Source of the DNA: Azotimanducus sp965199815
Lineage (GTDB): Bacteria; Pseudomonadota; Gammaproteobacteria; Pseudomonadales; Azotimanducaceae
DNA length: 64,000 nucleotides
Direction: 5' to 3'
Assembly (NCBI GenBank): GCA_965199815.1
Contig: CBDATE010000004.1
Span: 1-64,000 of the forward strand
Part shown: positions 36,675 to 45,117 of the stretch, piece after piece
How the letters are laid out: every line of letters begins with the position of its first letter
Position numbering within the stretch: position 1 is the stretch's first letter
Notes under the pieces: model-generated
The model's input: only the letters and a program-made list of their open reading frames with translations
The model's database searches: none
What the model was told of the DNA's origin: nothing
Program-made: the position numbers and the translations under genes

Positions 36675-37627
36675 AGGTTTGCATGGCGGGCGAGGGCGCG
36701 TTCGCCAACAAGCATCTGGATGCGCTGGCGCGCATTGACGGCATTGAGGTGGTGAGCCTCTGCGGAGGCGTCCCAAGTGCAACGCTTGAGGTCGCCGAGG
36801 CACGAGGCATTCCTCATGTGACGGGCGACCTCGCCGAATCCCTTGCCTTGCCGGAAGTCGATGCGGTGATTCTTGCCACACCGACACCCCTGCACGCGCA
36901 GCAAGCGATGCAGGTCATGCGCGCCGGCAAGCATGTTCTAGTCGAGATTCCCATGGCAGACTGCCTGCGGGATTCCGAGGCGATGGTGCAATTGCAGACA
37001 GAGACCGGCAGGGTGGCGATGGTGAATCATGTCCGCCGCTTCAACCCATCGCATCAGTGGATTCACAACGAGATCCGGTGCGGCGCGCTCAATATCCAGC
37101 AACTGGACGTGCAGACCTATTTCTTTCGCCGCAGCAACACCAACGCCAAAGGGGAGCCTCGCAGCTGGACCGATCATCTGCTGTGGCATCACGCCTGCCA
37201 CACCGTTGACTTGTTTCAGTATCAAACCGGGGCGCCGGCATCGGTAGTCACCGCCCTGCAGGGGCCGATTCATGCGCAACTCGGCATCGCGATGGACATG
37301 GCCATCAGCATGAAGTCACCGCAAGGCGCACTGTGCACCCTATCGCTCTCTTTCAACAACGAAGGGCCGTTCGGCACGTTCTTCCGCTACATCTGCGATC
37401 ACGGCACCTTCATTGCCAATTATGACGATCTGTTCACAGGTGACGGCGAACAGGTGGATGTGAGCGGCATCGCCGTCAGCAGCGACGGCATTGAATTGGC
37501 CAATCGAGAATTCTTCGCCGCCATTCGAGAAGGCAGGGAACCCAACTCGAGCCTCGCGCAAGGCTTGGGCGCCATGCGCACCCTTGATCGAATGGCGCGC
37601 CTGCTTGAAGCAGACGAACCCAAGTAG
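36671..37627 (+). CDS. ligC: CHMS (4-carboxy-2-hydroxymuconate-6-semialdehyde) dehydrogenase LigC
   Basis: Gfo/Idh/MocA-family oxidoreductase of 318 residues that oxidises CHMS, in its hemiacetal form, to PDC with NADP. Family text is strong: GEGAFANKHLDAL, HVLVEIPMADCLRDSEA, HVRRFNPSHQWIHNEI, DVQTYFFRRSNTNAKGEPRS and WTDHLLWHHACHTVDLFQYQ. It starts with GTG overlapping the stop of a galD fragment. It is the only complete ligC in the window and supplies the step missing from the intact cluster at 2.3-6.1 kb, where only a 13-codon ligC stub remains. Confidence 0.93.
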   Translation: MKVCMAGEGAFANKHLDALARIDGIEVVSLCGGVPSATLEVAEARGIPHVTGDLAESLALPEVDAVILATPTPLHAQQAMQVMRAGKHVLVEIPMADCLRDSEAMVQLQTETGRVAMVNHVRRFNPSHQWIHNEIRCGALNIQQLDVQTYFFRRSNTNAKGEPRSWTDHLLWHHACHTVDLFQYQTGAPASVVTALQGPIHAQLGIAMDMAISMKSPQGALCTLSLSFNNEGPFGTFFRYICDHGTFIANYDDLFTGDGEQVDVSGIAVSSDGIELANREFFAAIREGREPNSSLAQGLGAMRTLDRMARLLEADEPK

Positions 37628-37634
37628 CCTCAAG

Positions 37635-37663
37635 TAGCCTGTTGAGAAGGTCAGCCCGTCACT
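37635..37663 (-). repeat. Dispersed repeat B, copy 2
   Basis: AGCCTGTTGAGAAGGTCAGC just after the ligC stop matches the reverse complement of the 15977-16006 element with a few changes. It is preceded by a short tandem duplication of CAAGTAGCCT. Confidence 0.5.
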
Positions 37664-37665
37664 TA

Positions 37666-37946
37666 GAGTGGCGGGACGTCGCGCTTCACCATGTCGGCGC
37701 AAGCGCAATCCGTCATCATCGACTTGCAGATACTCGCAGTCGTCCCACATCTGAACGCCCTTTATTCGCCAGATCAGCATGCTTGACCCACCCGCTTGTC
37801 ACTCCGACGCCGCGCGCCTTGCCGGCCTTGCGCTGAAGCATGTGCAGACGCCGTTTGGCGGGGGAGAAATCCGGCTCGGTCAATCCGCCCCTGGAAGACA
37901 TGCTCATGTCCACTCCCCATTCCGCCATGAAGCGATCGGTTTCCAT
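37666..37946 (-). pseudogene. fadH-like (2,4-dienoyl-CoA reductase) C-terminal remnant
   Basis: The minus strand reads FMAEWGVDMSMSSRGGLTEP, then RRLHMLQRKAGK and SGWVKHADLANKG. After a one-base frameshift near 37755 it continues GVQMWDDCEYLQVDDDGLRL. This order matches the late NAD(P)-binding part of FadH-type NADH:flavin oxidoreductases (EWG, LQRK, TTGWIHR, GV.M, Y..IDDDGL). Both ends are missing. It accounts for most of the 380-base gap between ligC and the next gene. Confidence 0.7.
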
Positions 37947-38007
37947 ACCCTGAGTGGCTCAGGCTCTGGCTCTGGTTGCCACCGCCTGCTTCTGTTAACT
38001 TCACGCC

Positions 38008-39111
38008 ATGCCAGCCGCCCGAGAACTGACGCTGGACGGGCCTTTCCCGCTTCGACGCGGCCGTCTGCACAACCCCACCATCGCCTTTGAAACCCTCGGT
38101 CGATTGACGCCCGGGGCAGACAACGCGGTGCTGGTGTTCACTGGCCTTTCGCCCTCGGCGCATATCGCCTCATCACCGGAAGACCCTGCCACCGGCTGGT
38201 GGGAAGACATGGTCGGCCCTGGCAAGCCGATCGATACCCGCCGCTATTTCGTGGTGTGCATCAACTCCCTGGGCAGTTGCTTCGGCTCCACCGGCCCGGC
38301 CTCGGAGAATCCGACCACCGGCAAGCCCTATCGCCTGAGCTTTCCGGTCCTGTCGCTGGAGGACATCGCGAGCGCTGGCGCCTCGGTGCTTGATGCGTTG
38401 GAGATCGAGCGTGCGCATACGGTGGTTGGCGCCTCAATGGGCGGCATGACCGCGCTTGCCTTCACCTTGCTGTTTCCGGCGCGCGCAGAAGCACTGGCAA
38501 GCATTTCTTCGGCCACCCGCAGCTTGCCCTTTGCCATCGCCCTGCGATCCCTGCAGCGGGAGATGATTCGTCGGGACCCAGCCTGGCGGGGCGGCCAGTA
38601 TGAATTCGACCAGCCGCCCGTGACGGGTATGCGCCTGGCGCGCAAGCTCGGCATGATCACGTATCGATCAGCCGGCGAGTGGGCGGAGCGCTTCGGGCGC
38701 GAACGAGCGACCCAGGAGCCGACCGGTGATTCGCCCTTCGGCATTGACTTCGAGATCGAATCCTACCTGGAAGCGCACGCCAACAAGTTTGTCGGCGCCT
38801 TCGACGCCAACTGCTACCTGTATCTCTCCCGCGCCATGGATCTCTTCGACGCCATGGATCATGCAACCGATGGCAACCCCTTCGGCAGGTTGCAACTCAA
38901 GCGGGCGCTTGTGATCGGTGTCGCATCAGACATCCTCTTCCCGCTGCAGCAGCAGGAAGCGCTCGCTGACGGGTTGCGCTCACAAGTGCCGGAGGTGGAT
39001 TTCCGGCCGCTTGCATCCATACAGGGCCACGACTCCTTCCTGGTCGATATGGATCGCTTTCGTCCGGCGGTGGCCAGCTTTTTTAGCCCGGATATTGCAC
39101 CCAGGCGCTGA
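38008..39111 (+). CDS. MetX-family alpha/beta-hydrolase acyltransferase (homoserine O-acyl- or serine O-succinyltransferase)
   Basis: Protein of 367 residues with the MetX fold: nucleophile Ser143 in VVGASMGGMTAL, Asp in VASDILFPL and His in IQGHDSFLVD. The region SPSAHIASSPEDPATGWWED is followed by CINSLGSCFGSTGPAS. This resembles the MetX-related enzymes described as serine O-succinyltransferases in some gammaproteobacteria, so both that role and homoserine acylation for methionine are possible. The last eight codons (SPDIAPRR and stop) are encoded by a copy of repeat A, so the C-terminus has been rewritten by the repeat. Confidence 0.85.
   Translation: MPAARELTLDGPFPLRRGRLHNPTIAFETLGRLTPGADNAVLVFTGLSPSAHIASSPEDPATGWWEDMVGPGKPIDTRRYFVVCINSLGSCFGSTGPASENPTTGKPYRLSFPVLSLEDIASAGASVLDALEIERAHTVVGASMGGMTALAFTLLFPARAEALASISSATRSLPFAIALRSLQREMIRRDPAWRGGQYEFDQPPVTGMRLARKLGMITYRSAGEWAERFGRERATQEPTGDSPFGIDFEIESYLEAHANKFVGAFDANCYLYLSRAMDLFDAMDHATDGNPFGRLQLKRALVIGVASDILFPLQQQEALADGLRSQVPEVDFRPLASIQGHDSFLVDMDRFRPAVASFFSPDIAPRR
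39087..39099 (+). repeat. Repeat A copy inside the 3' end of the MetX-family gene
   Basis: CCCGGATATTGCA followed by CCCAGGCGCTGATTGA. It supplies the final codons and stop of the acyltransferase gene. Confidence 0.75.
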
Positions 39112-39122
39112 TTGACTCCACT

Positions 39123-39569
39123 TCAAGCCGCTTCGCGAGCTTCCCAGTCGCGCCGCATACGCTCGAGTTCTTCCCAACTCAAGTAGCTGGTAAAGCCGTC
39201 ATCGTCAAAAAAGAGCACCGGACCATCGCAAATGAAGAGATACTCCGTATCCTCCAACGCGGTGGTTGCGCCATGCACCATGCCATTCGGCTCATAGACG
39301 AAATCGCCGGCATCCAGCGTGCCGTCGCGCACCTGAAGCTTGCCCTTCAGAATGAAGGTATAGGCGGCGCTCAGGTGCTTGTGCGGCGGCGCCACATAGC
39401 CCTTGTCCCACTTGAACAGCACGGCCCAGCGCCCGGATTCGGCGCCAAGCCAGAGAATCTTGATCGCAGCGCCCTGCTCCTCCATGGGCATCCATTCGGT
39501 TCTGGAAGCCGCCACCAGGCCATCCATGAGCTCGCTGTTCACCGGCGAAATGTCTTGCGGCAACGCCAT
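39123..39569 (-). CDS. Cupin-domain protein
   Basis: Protein of 148 residues with a cupin barrel: FKWDKGYVAPPHKHLSAAYT, then FILKGKLQVRDG and DFVYEPNGMVHGAT, giving His-rich metal ligands as in dioxygenase- or anti-sigma (ChrR)-type cupins. The ATG at 39569 is preceded by GGGAGGAAGG, the strongest Shine-Dalgarno site I noticed, so longer in-frame starts are rejected. It resembles 2,4'-dihydroxyacetophenone-dioxygenase-like cupins. Convergent with the MetX gene. Substrate unknown. Confidence 0.8.
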   Translation of the reverse strand: MALPQDISPVNSELMDGLVAASRTEWMPMEEQGAAIKILWLGAESGRWAVLFKWDKGYVAPPHKHLSAAYTFILKGKLQVRDGTLDAGDFVYEPNGMVHGATTALEDTEYLFICDGPVLFFDDDGFTSYLSWEELERMRRDWEAREAA

Positions 39570-39682
39570 ATCCCTTCCTCCCGTTTGCGTGTGGTTGCCA
39601 GGCTCTGCCAGGCGCCGGATCAACGCCGGGCAGAACCGCTCAAGCGCCCACTCTACGCCCGAAGGATGAGGTGCGCCAGTCC

Positions 39683-40261
39683 GTGAACGCGCGCATCACG
39701 GGCATCATGCTTTGCGGTGGGCCGGGACGCCGGCTCGACGGCATCGACAAGCCGCTGAAACCATGGCGTGGCACGCCGCTCGCGACCCGGGTGGCCGAAC
39801 GCCTGCGTCCGCAAGTTGAAACCTTGCTGATTTCTGCCAATCGCAACCTGCCCGTCTATCGTCGTCTGGCTCCGGTCGTGCGTGATCGCCTGCCGGGTCA
39901 CGCCGGCCCGCTGGCCGGCATCGCCGCAGCGCTGCCGCATTGCCAGACGCCCCTGGCACTGATCTGCCCCGGTGATACGCCGTTGATTCCAGCAGACCTC
40001 GGCAATCGGCTGGCGCAGGCGCTGAACCCGGACGGCGAATCCGTCGCCGCCCCGGCCGCCTTCGTGCGCGACAACAACGGCCCCCATCCCCTGCATTGCC
40101 TCGCGTCGGTGGCCTGCCTCGACAGTCTGCACGCCTATCTGACGGACGGCGGGCGGCGCGTGGAGGGCTGGCTACGGCAGATAGGCGCTCTGGCTGTGGA
40201 CTTCCAGGGTCAGGAAGCCTGCTTTCGCAACTTCAACAACCCGGAGGATTTTCGAGACTGA
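39683..40261 (+). CDS. mobA: Molybdenum cofactor guanylyltransferase MobA
   Basis: Nucleotidyltransferase of 192 residues (GTG at 39683; another GTG at 39671 is too close to the AAGGATGAGG ribosome site). The signature GIMLCGGPGRRLDGIDKPL binds GTP, and ALICPGDTPLIPADL gives the metal-binding region. The C-terminal NFNNPEDF is the classic MobA ending. It converts molybdopterin cofactor to the guanine dinucleotide form in the cytoplasm. Its stop lies three bases from the convergent bacterioferritin stop. Confidence 0.88.
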   Translation: MNARITGIMLCGGPGRRLDGIDKPLKPWRGTPLATRVAERLRPQVETLLISANRNLPVYRRLAPVVRDRLPGHAGPLAGIAAALPHCQTPLALICPGDTPLIPADLGNRLAQALNPDGESVAAPAAFVRDNNGPHPLHCLASVACLDSLHAYLTDGGRRVEGWLRQIGALAVDFQGQEACFRNFNNPEDFRD

Positions 40262-40264
40262 CAG

Positions 40265-40741
40265 TCAGGCCTCCGACATGGCCGACTGCAGATAGTTCTC
40301 GATTCCCACCTTGCCGATCAGATCAAGTTGCGTTTCCAGCCAGTCCACATGCGCTTCCTCCGAATCGAGGATGCTGCGGAACAGGTTGCGCGACACGTAA
40401 TCGGCCTCCTGCTCGCAGAATGCAATGGCCTCGCGCAGCACGGCCATGGCGTCCATTTCCAGCGCCAGATCGCATTGCAACATCTCCTCGGCATGCTCGC
40501 CGATGCGCAGTTTGCCGAGATCCTGAAGGTTGGGCAGCCCTTCCAGAAACAGGATGCGCTCGATCAGCGCATCGGCATGCTTCATCTCGTCAATGGATTC
40601 CTCATGCTCCTTTGCCGCCAGTGCGCCGAACCCCCAGTCCGCATACATCTTGGCGTGCAGGAAGTACTGATTGATGGCGGTGAGTTCGTTCTTCAGAACA
40701 CGATTGAGGTAGTCAATGACGCCTTGATTCTGTGCTTTCAT
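40265..40741 (-). CDS. bfr: Bacterioferritin
   Basis: Haem-binding ferritin of 158 residues storing iron as a 24-mer. Ferroxidase ligands sit at the expected places: Glu19, Glu52, His55, Glu95, Glu128 and His131. The haem-ligating Met53 is also present (IDEMKHAD). The start at 40741 matches the family N-terminus (MKAQNQGVIDYLNRVLKNEL); the upstream in-frame start is rejected. It is divergent from bfd with Fur-like sites between them. Confidence 0.95.
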   Translation of the reverse strand: MKAQNQGVIDYLNRVLKNELTAINQYFLHAKMYADWGFGALAAKEHEESIDEMKHADALIERILFLEGLPNLQDLGKLRIGEHAEEMLQCDLALEMDAMAVLREAIAFCEQEADYVSRNLFRSILDSEEAHVDWLETQLDLIGKVGIENYLQSAMSEA

Positions 40742-40820
40742 GGCGGTCTCCGGTTGGCAGGAGTCAGCATTGTCCCCTGATCGGGCCGGAAATTCAATTG
40801 CAACCAATTGTTTTATTTAA

Positions 40821-40835
40821 TGAAAATTCCTATCA
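40821..40835. promoter_or_regulatory. Fur-box-like site 1 (bfr/bfd intergenic)
   Basis: TGAAAATTCCTATCA matches 11 of 14 defined positions of TGATAATNATTATCA. It lies in the AT-rich divergent region between bfr and bfd, where iron control is expected. Confidence 0.5.
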
Positions 40836-40873
40836 TATGAAAAGAATATCGAATACGGAAACGCTATTGCAAT

Positions 40874-40888
40874 TGCAAATTCTTATCA
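40874..40888. promoter_or_regulatory. Fur-box-like site 2 (bfd promoter)
   Basis: TGCAAATTCTTATCA (reverse TGATAAGAATTTGCA) matches 11 of 14 defined positions of the Fur 7-1-7 consensus and ends 14 bases before the bfd ATG. Iron-responsive repression of bfd is well known in related bacteria. Confidence 0.6.
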
Positions 40889-40902
40889 TTTAAAGTGGCG
40901 CC

Positions 40903-41115
40903 ATGTACGTATGCATCTGCCAGGCCGTCACCACGGAACAGATCTGCAAGGCGGTCGCCGCCGGCGCCAGGAGTGTCAACCATCTGGCTGAAGGCCTCGG
41001 GGTTGCCGTCAACTGCGGCGCCTGCCTGGAAGCTGCGCATACGCTGGTCGAATCACTTGGCCAGGCAGCGGACTCGGCCGAGGCCAAAGTCCCTCGGCAG
41101 GCAACCGCCGCCTGA
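40903..41115 (+). CDS. bfd: Bacterioferritin-associated ferredoxin Bfd
   Basis: A [2Fe-2S] protein of 70 residues with Cys4, Cys6, Cys38 and Cys41 in the CxC...CxxC arrangement (MYVCICQAVT; VNCGACLEAA). It delivers electrons to bacterioferritin to release stored iron. Divergent from bfr; the last 15 or so residues extend past the conserved fold. Confidence 0.93.
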   Translation: MYVCICQAVTTEQICKAVAAGARSVNHLAEGLGVAVNCGACLEAAHTLVESLGQAADSAEAKVPRQATAA

Positions 41116-41322
41116 CCCACCCGTTCCCAACCAGGGCGGCGCCCCGCCTGTCGTTGTTCTGGTGACGGCTGCAAGGCTCTGTGCACGGCAATGGTCGCTG
41201 GCCCGCGCGCAGAGAATCGGGCGCAGACTGCCTGCTTCCTTGTCACAATTCCTTAACAATCGCCCTGGACAATGCAATCGCCGTCGTTCATCGACATCAG
41301 CGAGGTGCAGCCGCAGGCGCTC

Positions 41323-42375
41323 ATGAGACACCCATCATCCACCCTGTCAAGCGCGATTCTGGCGCTCGCCGCCACCCTGCTCGCGCCCTGTGCGCAAGCC
41401 CAGGCCACGCGCGATTTCATCAGCATCGTCGGCTCATCCACGGTTTATCCCTTCTCGACGGTGGTGGCGGAAAGATTCGGGCGCAGCACGGATTTCCCGA
41501 CTCCCAAGATCGAGTCCACCGGCTCTGGCGGCGGACTCAAGCTGTTCTGCTCCGGGGTCGGTGTCCAGTACCCTGACATCACCAATGCCTCCCGTCGCAT
41601 CAAGCAATCGGAAATCGACGACTGCGCGGCGAATGGCGTCACCGACATCATCGAAGTCAAGATCGGCTACGATGGCATCGTCCTGGCCAACGTCAACAGC
41701 GCGCATCGCTATGATTTGACGCGCCAGCAGATCTTCCTTGCCCTGGCCCGGGACATTCCCGACGCCGAGGGCGCCAAGCTCATCCCGAACAACAACCAGA
41801 CCTGGTCCGACATCGACCCGGACCTGCCCGATATTGCGATTGAGGTGCTCGGCCCGCCGCCCACATCTGGCACCCGCGACGCCTTTGTGGAACTGGTGAT
41901 GGACGCCGGCTGCGAATCATTCCCGATATTCGAAACCCTGGATGAGGATGCACGCGACCTCGCCTGTTACACCATGCGCGAGGACAGCGCCTTCATAGAA
42001 GCCGGGGAAAACGACAATCTCATCGTGCAGAAGCTGGAAGCCAACCCAACGACGCTCGGCGTCTTCGGCTTCAGCTTTCTCGACCAGAATCAGGACAAGG
42101 TCCAGGGGGCCTTGATCGACGGCGTCCAGCCGACTTTCGAAAGCATTGCCGAAGGCCGCTATCCGGTGTCCCGCCCCCTGTTCAGTTATGTCAAGAAATT
42201 GCACATGGATGAGATCCCGGGCATGAACGAGTTTCTCGCGGAACTGACCAGCGAGGCCGCCTGGGGTTACTTCGGCTATCTTTCGGATCGAGGGCTGATC
42301 CCGTTGTCGCAATCCGAACGACAGGATGTAATCAAAGTTATTTCAGACAGAACCCACGTGAATCTGAGACGCTGA
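41323..42375 (+). CDS. pstS: Phosphate ABC transporter substrate-binding protein PstS-like
   Basis: Periplasmic binding protein of 350 residues with a signal peptide ending CAQAQA and the start SIVGSSTVYPFSTVVAERFG typical of PstS; IESTGSGGGLKLFC and PPPTSGTRDAF form the phosphate loops. The ATG at 41323 gives a normal signal peptide; the in-frame start at 41272 would add 17 residues. First gene of pstSCAB. TTGTCAC at 41240 could be half of a Pho box, but I see no good second half. Confidence 0.88.
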   Translation: MRHPSSTLSSAILALAATLLAPCAQAQATRDFISIVGSSTVYPFSTVVAERFGRSTDFPTPKIESTGSGGGLKLFCSGVGVQYPDITNASRRIKQSEIDDCAANGVTDIIEVKIGYDGIVLANVNSAHRYDLTRQQIFLALARDIPDAEGAKLIPNNNQTWSDIDPDLPDIAIEVLGPPPTSGTRDAFVELVMDAGCESFPIFETLDEDARDLACYTMREDSAFIEAGENDNLIVQKLEANPTTLGVFGFSFLDQNQDKVQGALIDGVQPTFESIAEGRYPVSRPLFSYVKKLHMDEIPGMNEFLAELTSEAAWGYFGYLSDRGLIPLSQSERQDVIKVISDRTHVNLRR

Positions 42376-42424
42376 CTTCGAGTTCAGGGTTGCACCGCAC
42401 CGCTACTGAAGCCATCGAGCGTCC

Positions 42425-43801
42425 TTGATGCCCTCCTCCGCAGTCCTCATCACCCTGCTCGCGCTGACGGCCCTTGGCTACTGGCTGGGCCGGCGCCGAT
42501 CCGTCACCGCGGTTGGCCAGAAGTACCACTCATTGCCCGGCTATTACGGCAGCTATGCGGCAATCTGGTGCGCCTTGCCGGCACTGGCCCTGTACTGCCT
42601 CTGGCAGCTACTCGAACCTGGCTTCATCCGCAGCCGGGTGCTGGCGGCGCTGCCAATGGAACTGCTGGCGCTGCCGGAGGCCGAACTCGGCCTGATCTAC
42701 AACGATATCCGCAACGTGGTGCTGGGCAATATCGTCTCCGGTACGCCGAGCGAAGCAACCCTTGCTGCGGCGTCCCATTACGCGGCGCTGCACCGGCTGA
42801 GCAGTCTTGGCGCTGCCCTGGCAGCGTTCCTGGTGGGGCTGACCTCGCTGGGTTGGGCGTTGCGGCAGGTCAAACCGGCGCTGCGCGCCCGCAACAAGGT
42901 AGAACGGACCCTGGAGTATCTGTTGATGATTGCCTCGACCGTGGCGATCTTCACCACTGTCGGCATATTCCTCTCGGTGCTGTTCGAGGCGATCAACTTC
43001 TTTCAACTGGTCTCGCCGCTTGAGTTCCTGTTCGGCCTCTCCTGGAGCCCGCAAACCGCCATTCGACCGGACCAGGTCGGCTCTTCGGGCGCATTCGGCG
43101 CTGTTCCCCTGTTTGCCGGCACTCTCCTGATTTCCGGGCTGGCCCTCCTGGTGGCCGTCCCGGTCGGGCTGCTCTCGGCCATCTATCTGTCCGAGTACGC
43201 CAATGCCCGGATACGCGCCGTCGCCAAGCCGATGCTGGAAGTACTGGCCGGCATTCCAACGGTGGTTTATGGCTACTTTGCCGCACTCACCGTCGGCCCC
43301 ATGCTGCGCCAGTTCGGAGACTTCCTCGGCCTTGGTGTTTCCTCGGAAAGCGCGCTCGGCGCTGGCCTGGTCATGGGCATCATGATCATTCCCTTTGTCT
43401 CTTCGCTATCTGACGATGTCATCAATGCCGTGCCTCAGGATCTTCGCGACGGCTCCCTGGCGCTTGGCGCCACCCAGTCAGAGACCATTCGCCAGATCCT
43501 CATCCCCGCCGCACTGCCAGGCATCGTCGGGGGGGTCCTGCTGGCGGCGTCGCGCGCCATCGGCGAAACCATGATCGTGGTCATGGCTGCGGGGCTCGCA
43601 GCCAATCTCACGGCCAACCCCCTGGAAGCGGTGACTACCGTTACGGTGCAAATGGTGACCCTGCTGATCGGTGACCAGGAGTTCGACAGCGCCAAGACCC
43701 TGTCTGCCTTCGCTCTCGGCCTCTTGCTCTTTGTCACCACCCTGGCGCTTAACGTCATTGCCCTGCGCGTGGTGCGCAAGTATCGGGAACAATATGAGTA
43801 A
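42425..43801 (+). CDS. pstC: Phosphate ABC transporter permease PstC
   Basis: Inner-membrane permease of 458 residues, longer than the common 300-320 because of a large N-terminal part with two extra membrane segments (about 1-150). The permease core includes FGAVPLFAGTLLISGLALL and the EAA-like loop LRDGSLALGATQSETIRQIL. Its stop overlaps the pstA start by 8 bases (ATGAGTAA). Confidence 0.88.
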   Translation: MMPSSAVLITLLALTALGYWLGRRRSVTAVGQKYHSLPGYYGSYAAIWCALPALALYCLWQLLEPGFIRSRVLAALPMELLALPEAELGLIYNDIRNVVLGNIVSGTPSEATLAAASHYAALHRLSSLGAALAAFLVGLTSLGWALRQVKPALRARNKVERTLEYLLMIASTVAIFTTVGIFLSVLFEAINFFQLVSPLEFLFGLSWSPQTAIRPDQVGSSGAFGAVPLFAGTLLISGLALLVAVPVGLLSAIYLSEYANARIRAVAKPMLEVLAGIPTVVYGYFAALTVGPMLRQFGDFLGLGVSSESALGAGLVMGIMIIPFVSSLSDDVINAVPQDLRDGSLALGATQSETIRQILIPAALPGIVGGVLLAASRAIGETMIVVMAAGLAANLTANPLEAVTTVTVQMVTLLIGDQEFDSAKTLSAFALGLLLFVTTLALNVIALRVVRKYREQYE

Positions 43802-45089
43802 ACCGCCCACCAGCCGGCAGGCGCCGGGCGCTGGCGGACGGCTGCTGGCGCGGCGCTACAGCCAGGAGCGCCGCTTTCGTCTGGCCGGGCTCGCCGCCGT
43901 GCTGGTCGGCCTGATGTTTCTTGCCTTCTTCTTCGTGACGCTCATCGGCAATGCCGCCTCAGCGCTTGTCCAAACCCACATCCTGCTGGAAATCGAGTTC
44001 GACGAGACCGCCCTTGATCCACAAGGGCAGCGCGATCAGCAGGCGCTCAGACGGGCGGACTATCAGGGACTGATCCGCAATGCGCTGCGCGAGCGGTTTC
44101 CCGAGATCAGGGATCGCGGCGAGTTGCGCCAACTCTTCGGCCTGATCAGCTCGGGGGCCGGGTTCGAGTTGCGCGACCGGGTGCTGGCTGAACCGCAGCT
44201 CATCGGCAAGACACAAGCGCTCTGGCTGCTGGCCGATGACGACGTGGACATGCTCATCAAGGGGCAGTGGGACCGTTCGGCGCCCGAATCGCAACGCCGC
44301 ATCAGCGACCGACAACTGGCATGGATCAAGCAGCTGGAGGTGGAAGAGCGCGTGCAACGCCACTTCAATCACCGCTTCTTCACGTCCGGCGATTCGCGTG
44401 ACCCGGAATTGGCCGGCATCTGGAGCGCCGTGGTCGGTTCCTTCTACATGCTTCTGGTCACCCTGGCGCTCTCATTTCCTCTGGGCGTCGCCACGGCGAT
44501 CTATCTGGAGGAATTTGCCCCCAGGAACCGCTTGACGGATCTGATCGAGGTGAACATCAACAACCTGGCAGCGGTGCCTTCCATCGTCTTCGGGTTGCTG
44601 GGCCTGGCCCTCTTCATCAATCTGTTTGGCCTGCCGAGGTCCGCGCCCCTGGTCGGGGGTCTGGTGCTGACCCTGATGACCTTGCCGGTGGTAATAATTG
44701 CCGCTCGCGCGGCGCTCACGTCTGTGCCGCCGTCCATTCGCGAGGCCGCGCTTGGCGTTGGCGCATCGAAGATGCAGGCGATCTTTCACCACGTCATGCC
44801 GCTGGCCCTGCCCGGCATGTTGACTGGCGCCATCATCGGCATGGCGCGCGCCCTGGGCGAGTCGGCGCCGTTGCTGATGATCGGCATGGTGGCCTTTATC
44901 GTCGATGTGCCGGAGAGCCCAATGGATCCTTCGGCAGCATTGCCTGTGCAGGTTTATCTATGGGCCGACAGCCCCGAGCGGGCCTTCGTCGAACGGACTT
45001 CCGCGGCCATTCTGGTGCTGCTGGCCTTTCTCCTGGTGATGAACGCCAGTGCAATTCTGATGAGGAAACGATATGAGAGGCGTTGGTAA
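43794..45089 (+). CDS. pstA: Phosphate ABC transporter permease PstA
   Basis: Inner-membrane permease of 431 residues from the ATG at 43794. An unusually long periplasmic insertion (about 60-210, polar text such as RERFPEIRDRGELRQLFG) separates TM1 from the permease core. The core has VGSFYMLLVTLALSFPLGVA, NINNLAAVPSIVFGLLGLAL and the EAA loop IREAALGVGASKMQAIFHHV. The enlarged PstC and PstA together mark a distinct Pst subtype. Confidence 0.88.
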   Translation: MSKPPTSRQAPGAGGRLLARRYSQERRFRLAGLAAVLVGLMFLAFFFVTLIGNAASALVQTHILLEIEFDETALDPQGQRDQQALRRADYQGLIRNALRERFPEIRDRGELRQLFGLISSGAGFELRDRVLAEPQLIGKTQALWLLADDDVDMLIKGQWDRSAPESQRRISDRQLAWIKQLEVEERVQRHFNHRFFTSGDSRDPELAGIWSAVVGSFYMLLVTLALSFPLGVATAIYLEEFAPRNRLTDLIEVNINNLAAVPSIVFGLLGLALFINLFGLPRSAPLVGGLVLTLMTLPVVIIAARAALTSVPPSIREAALGVGASKMQAIFHHVMPLALPGMLTGAIIGMARALGESAPLLMIGMVAFIVDVPESPMDPSAALPVQVYLWADSPERAFVERTSAAILVLLAFLLVMNASAILMRKRYERRW

Positions 45090-45117
45090 CGGTGACTCGA
45101 TCTTCAACGGAGAGCGC

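Noticed and set aside
41240..41262. Possible Pho box upstream of pstS (TTGTCAC then TTAACAA)
   Set aside because: Only one half resembles the CTGTCAT repeat; the second half at the right spacing does not match, so I do not call it.
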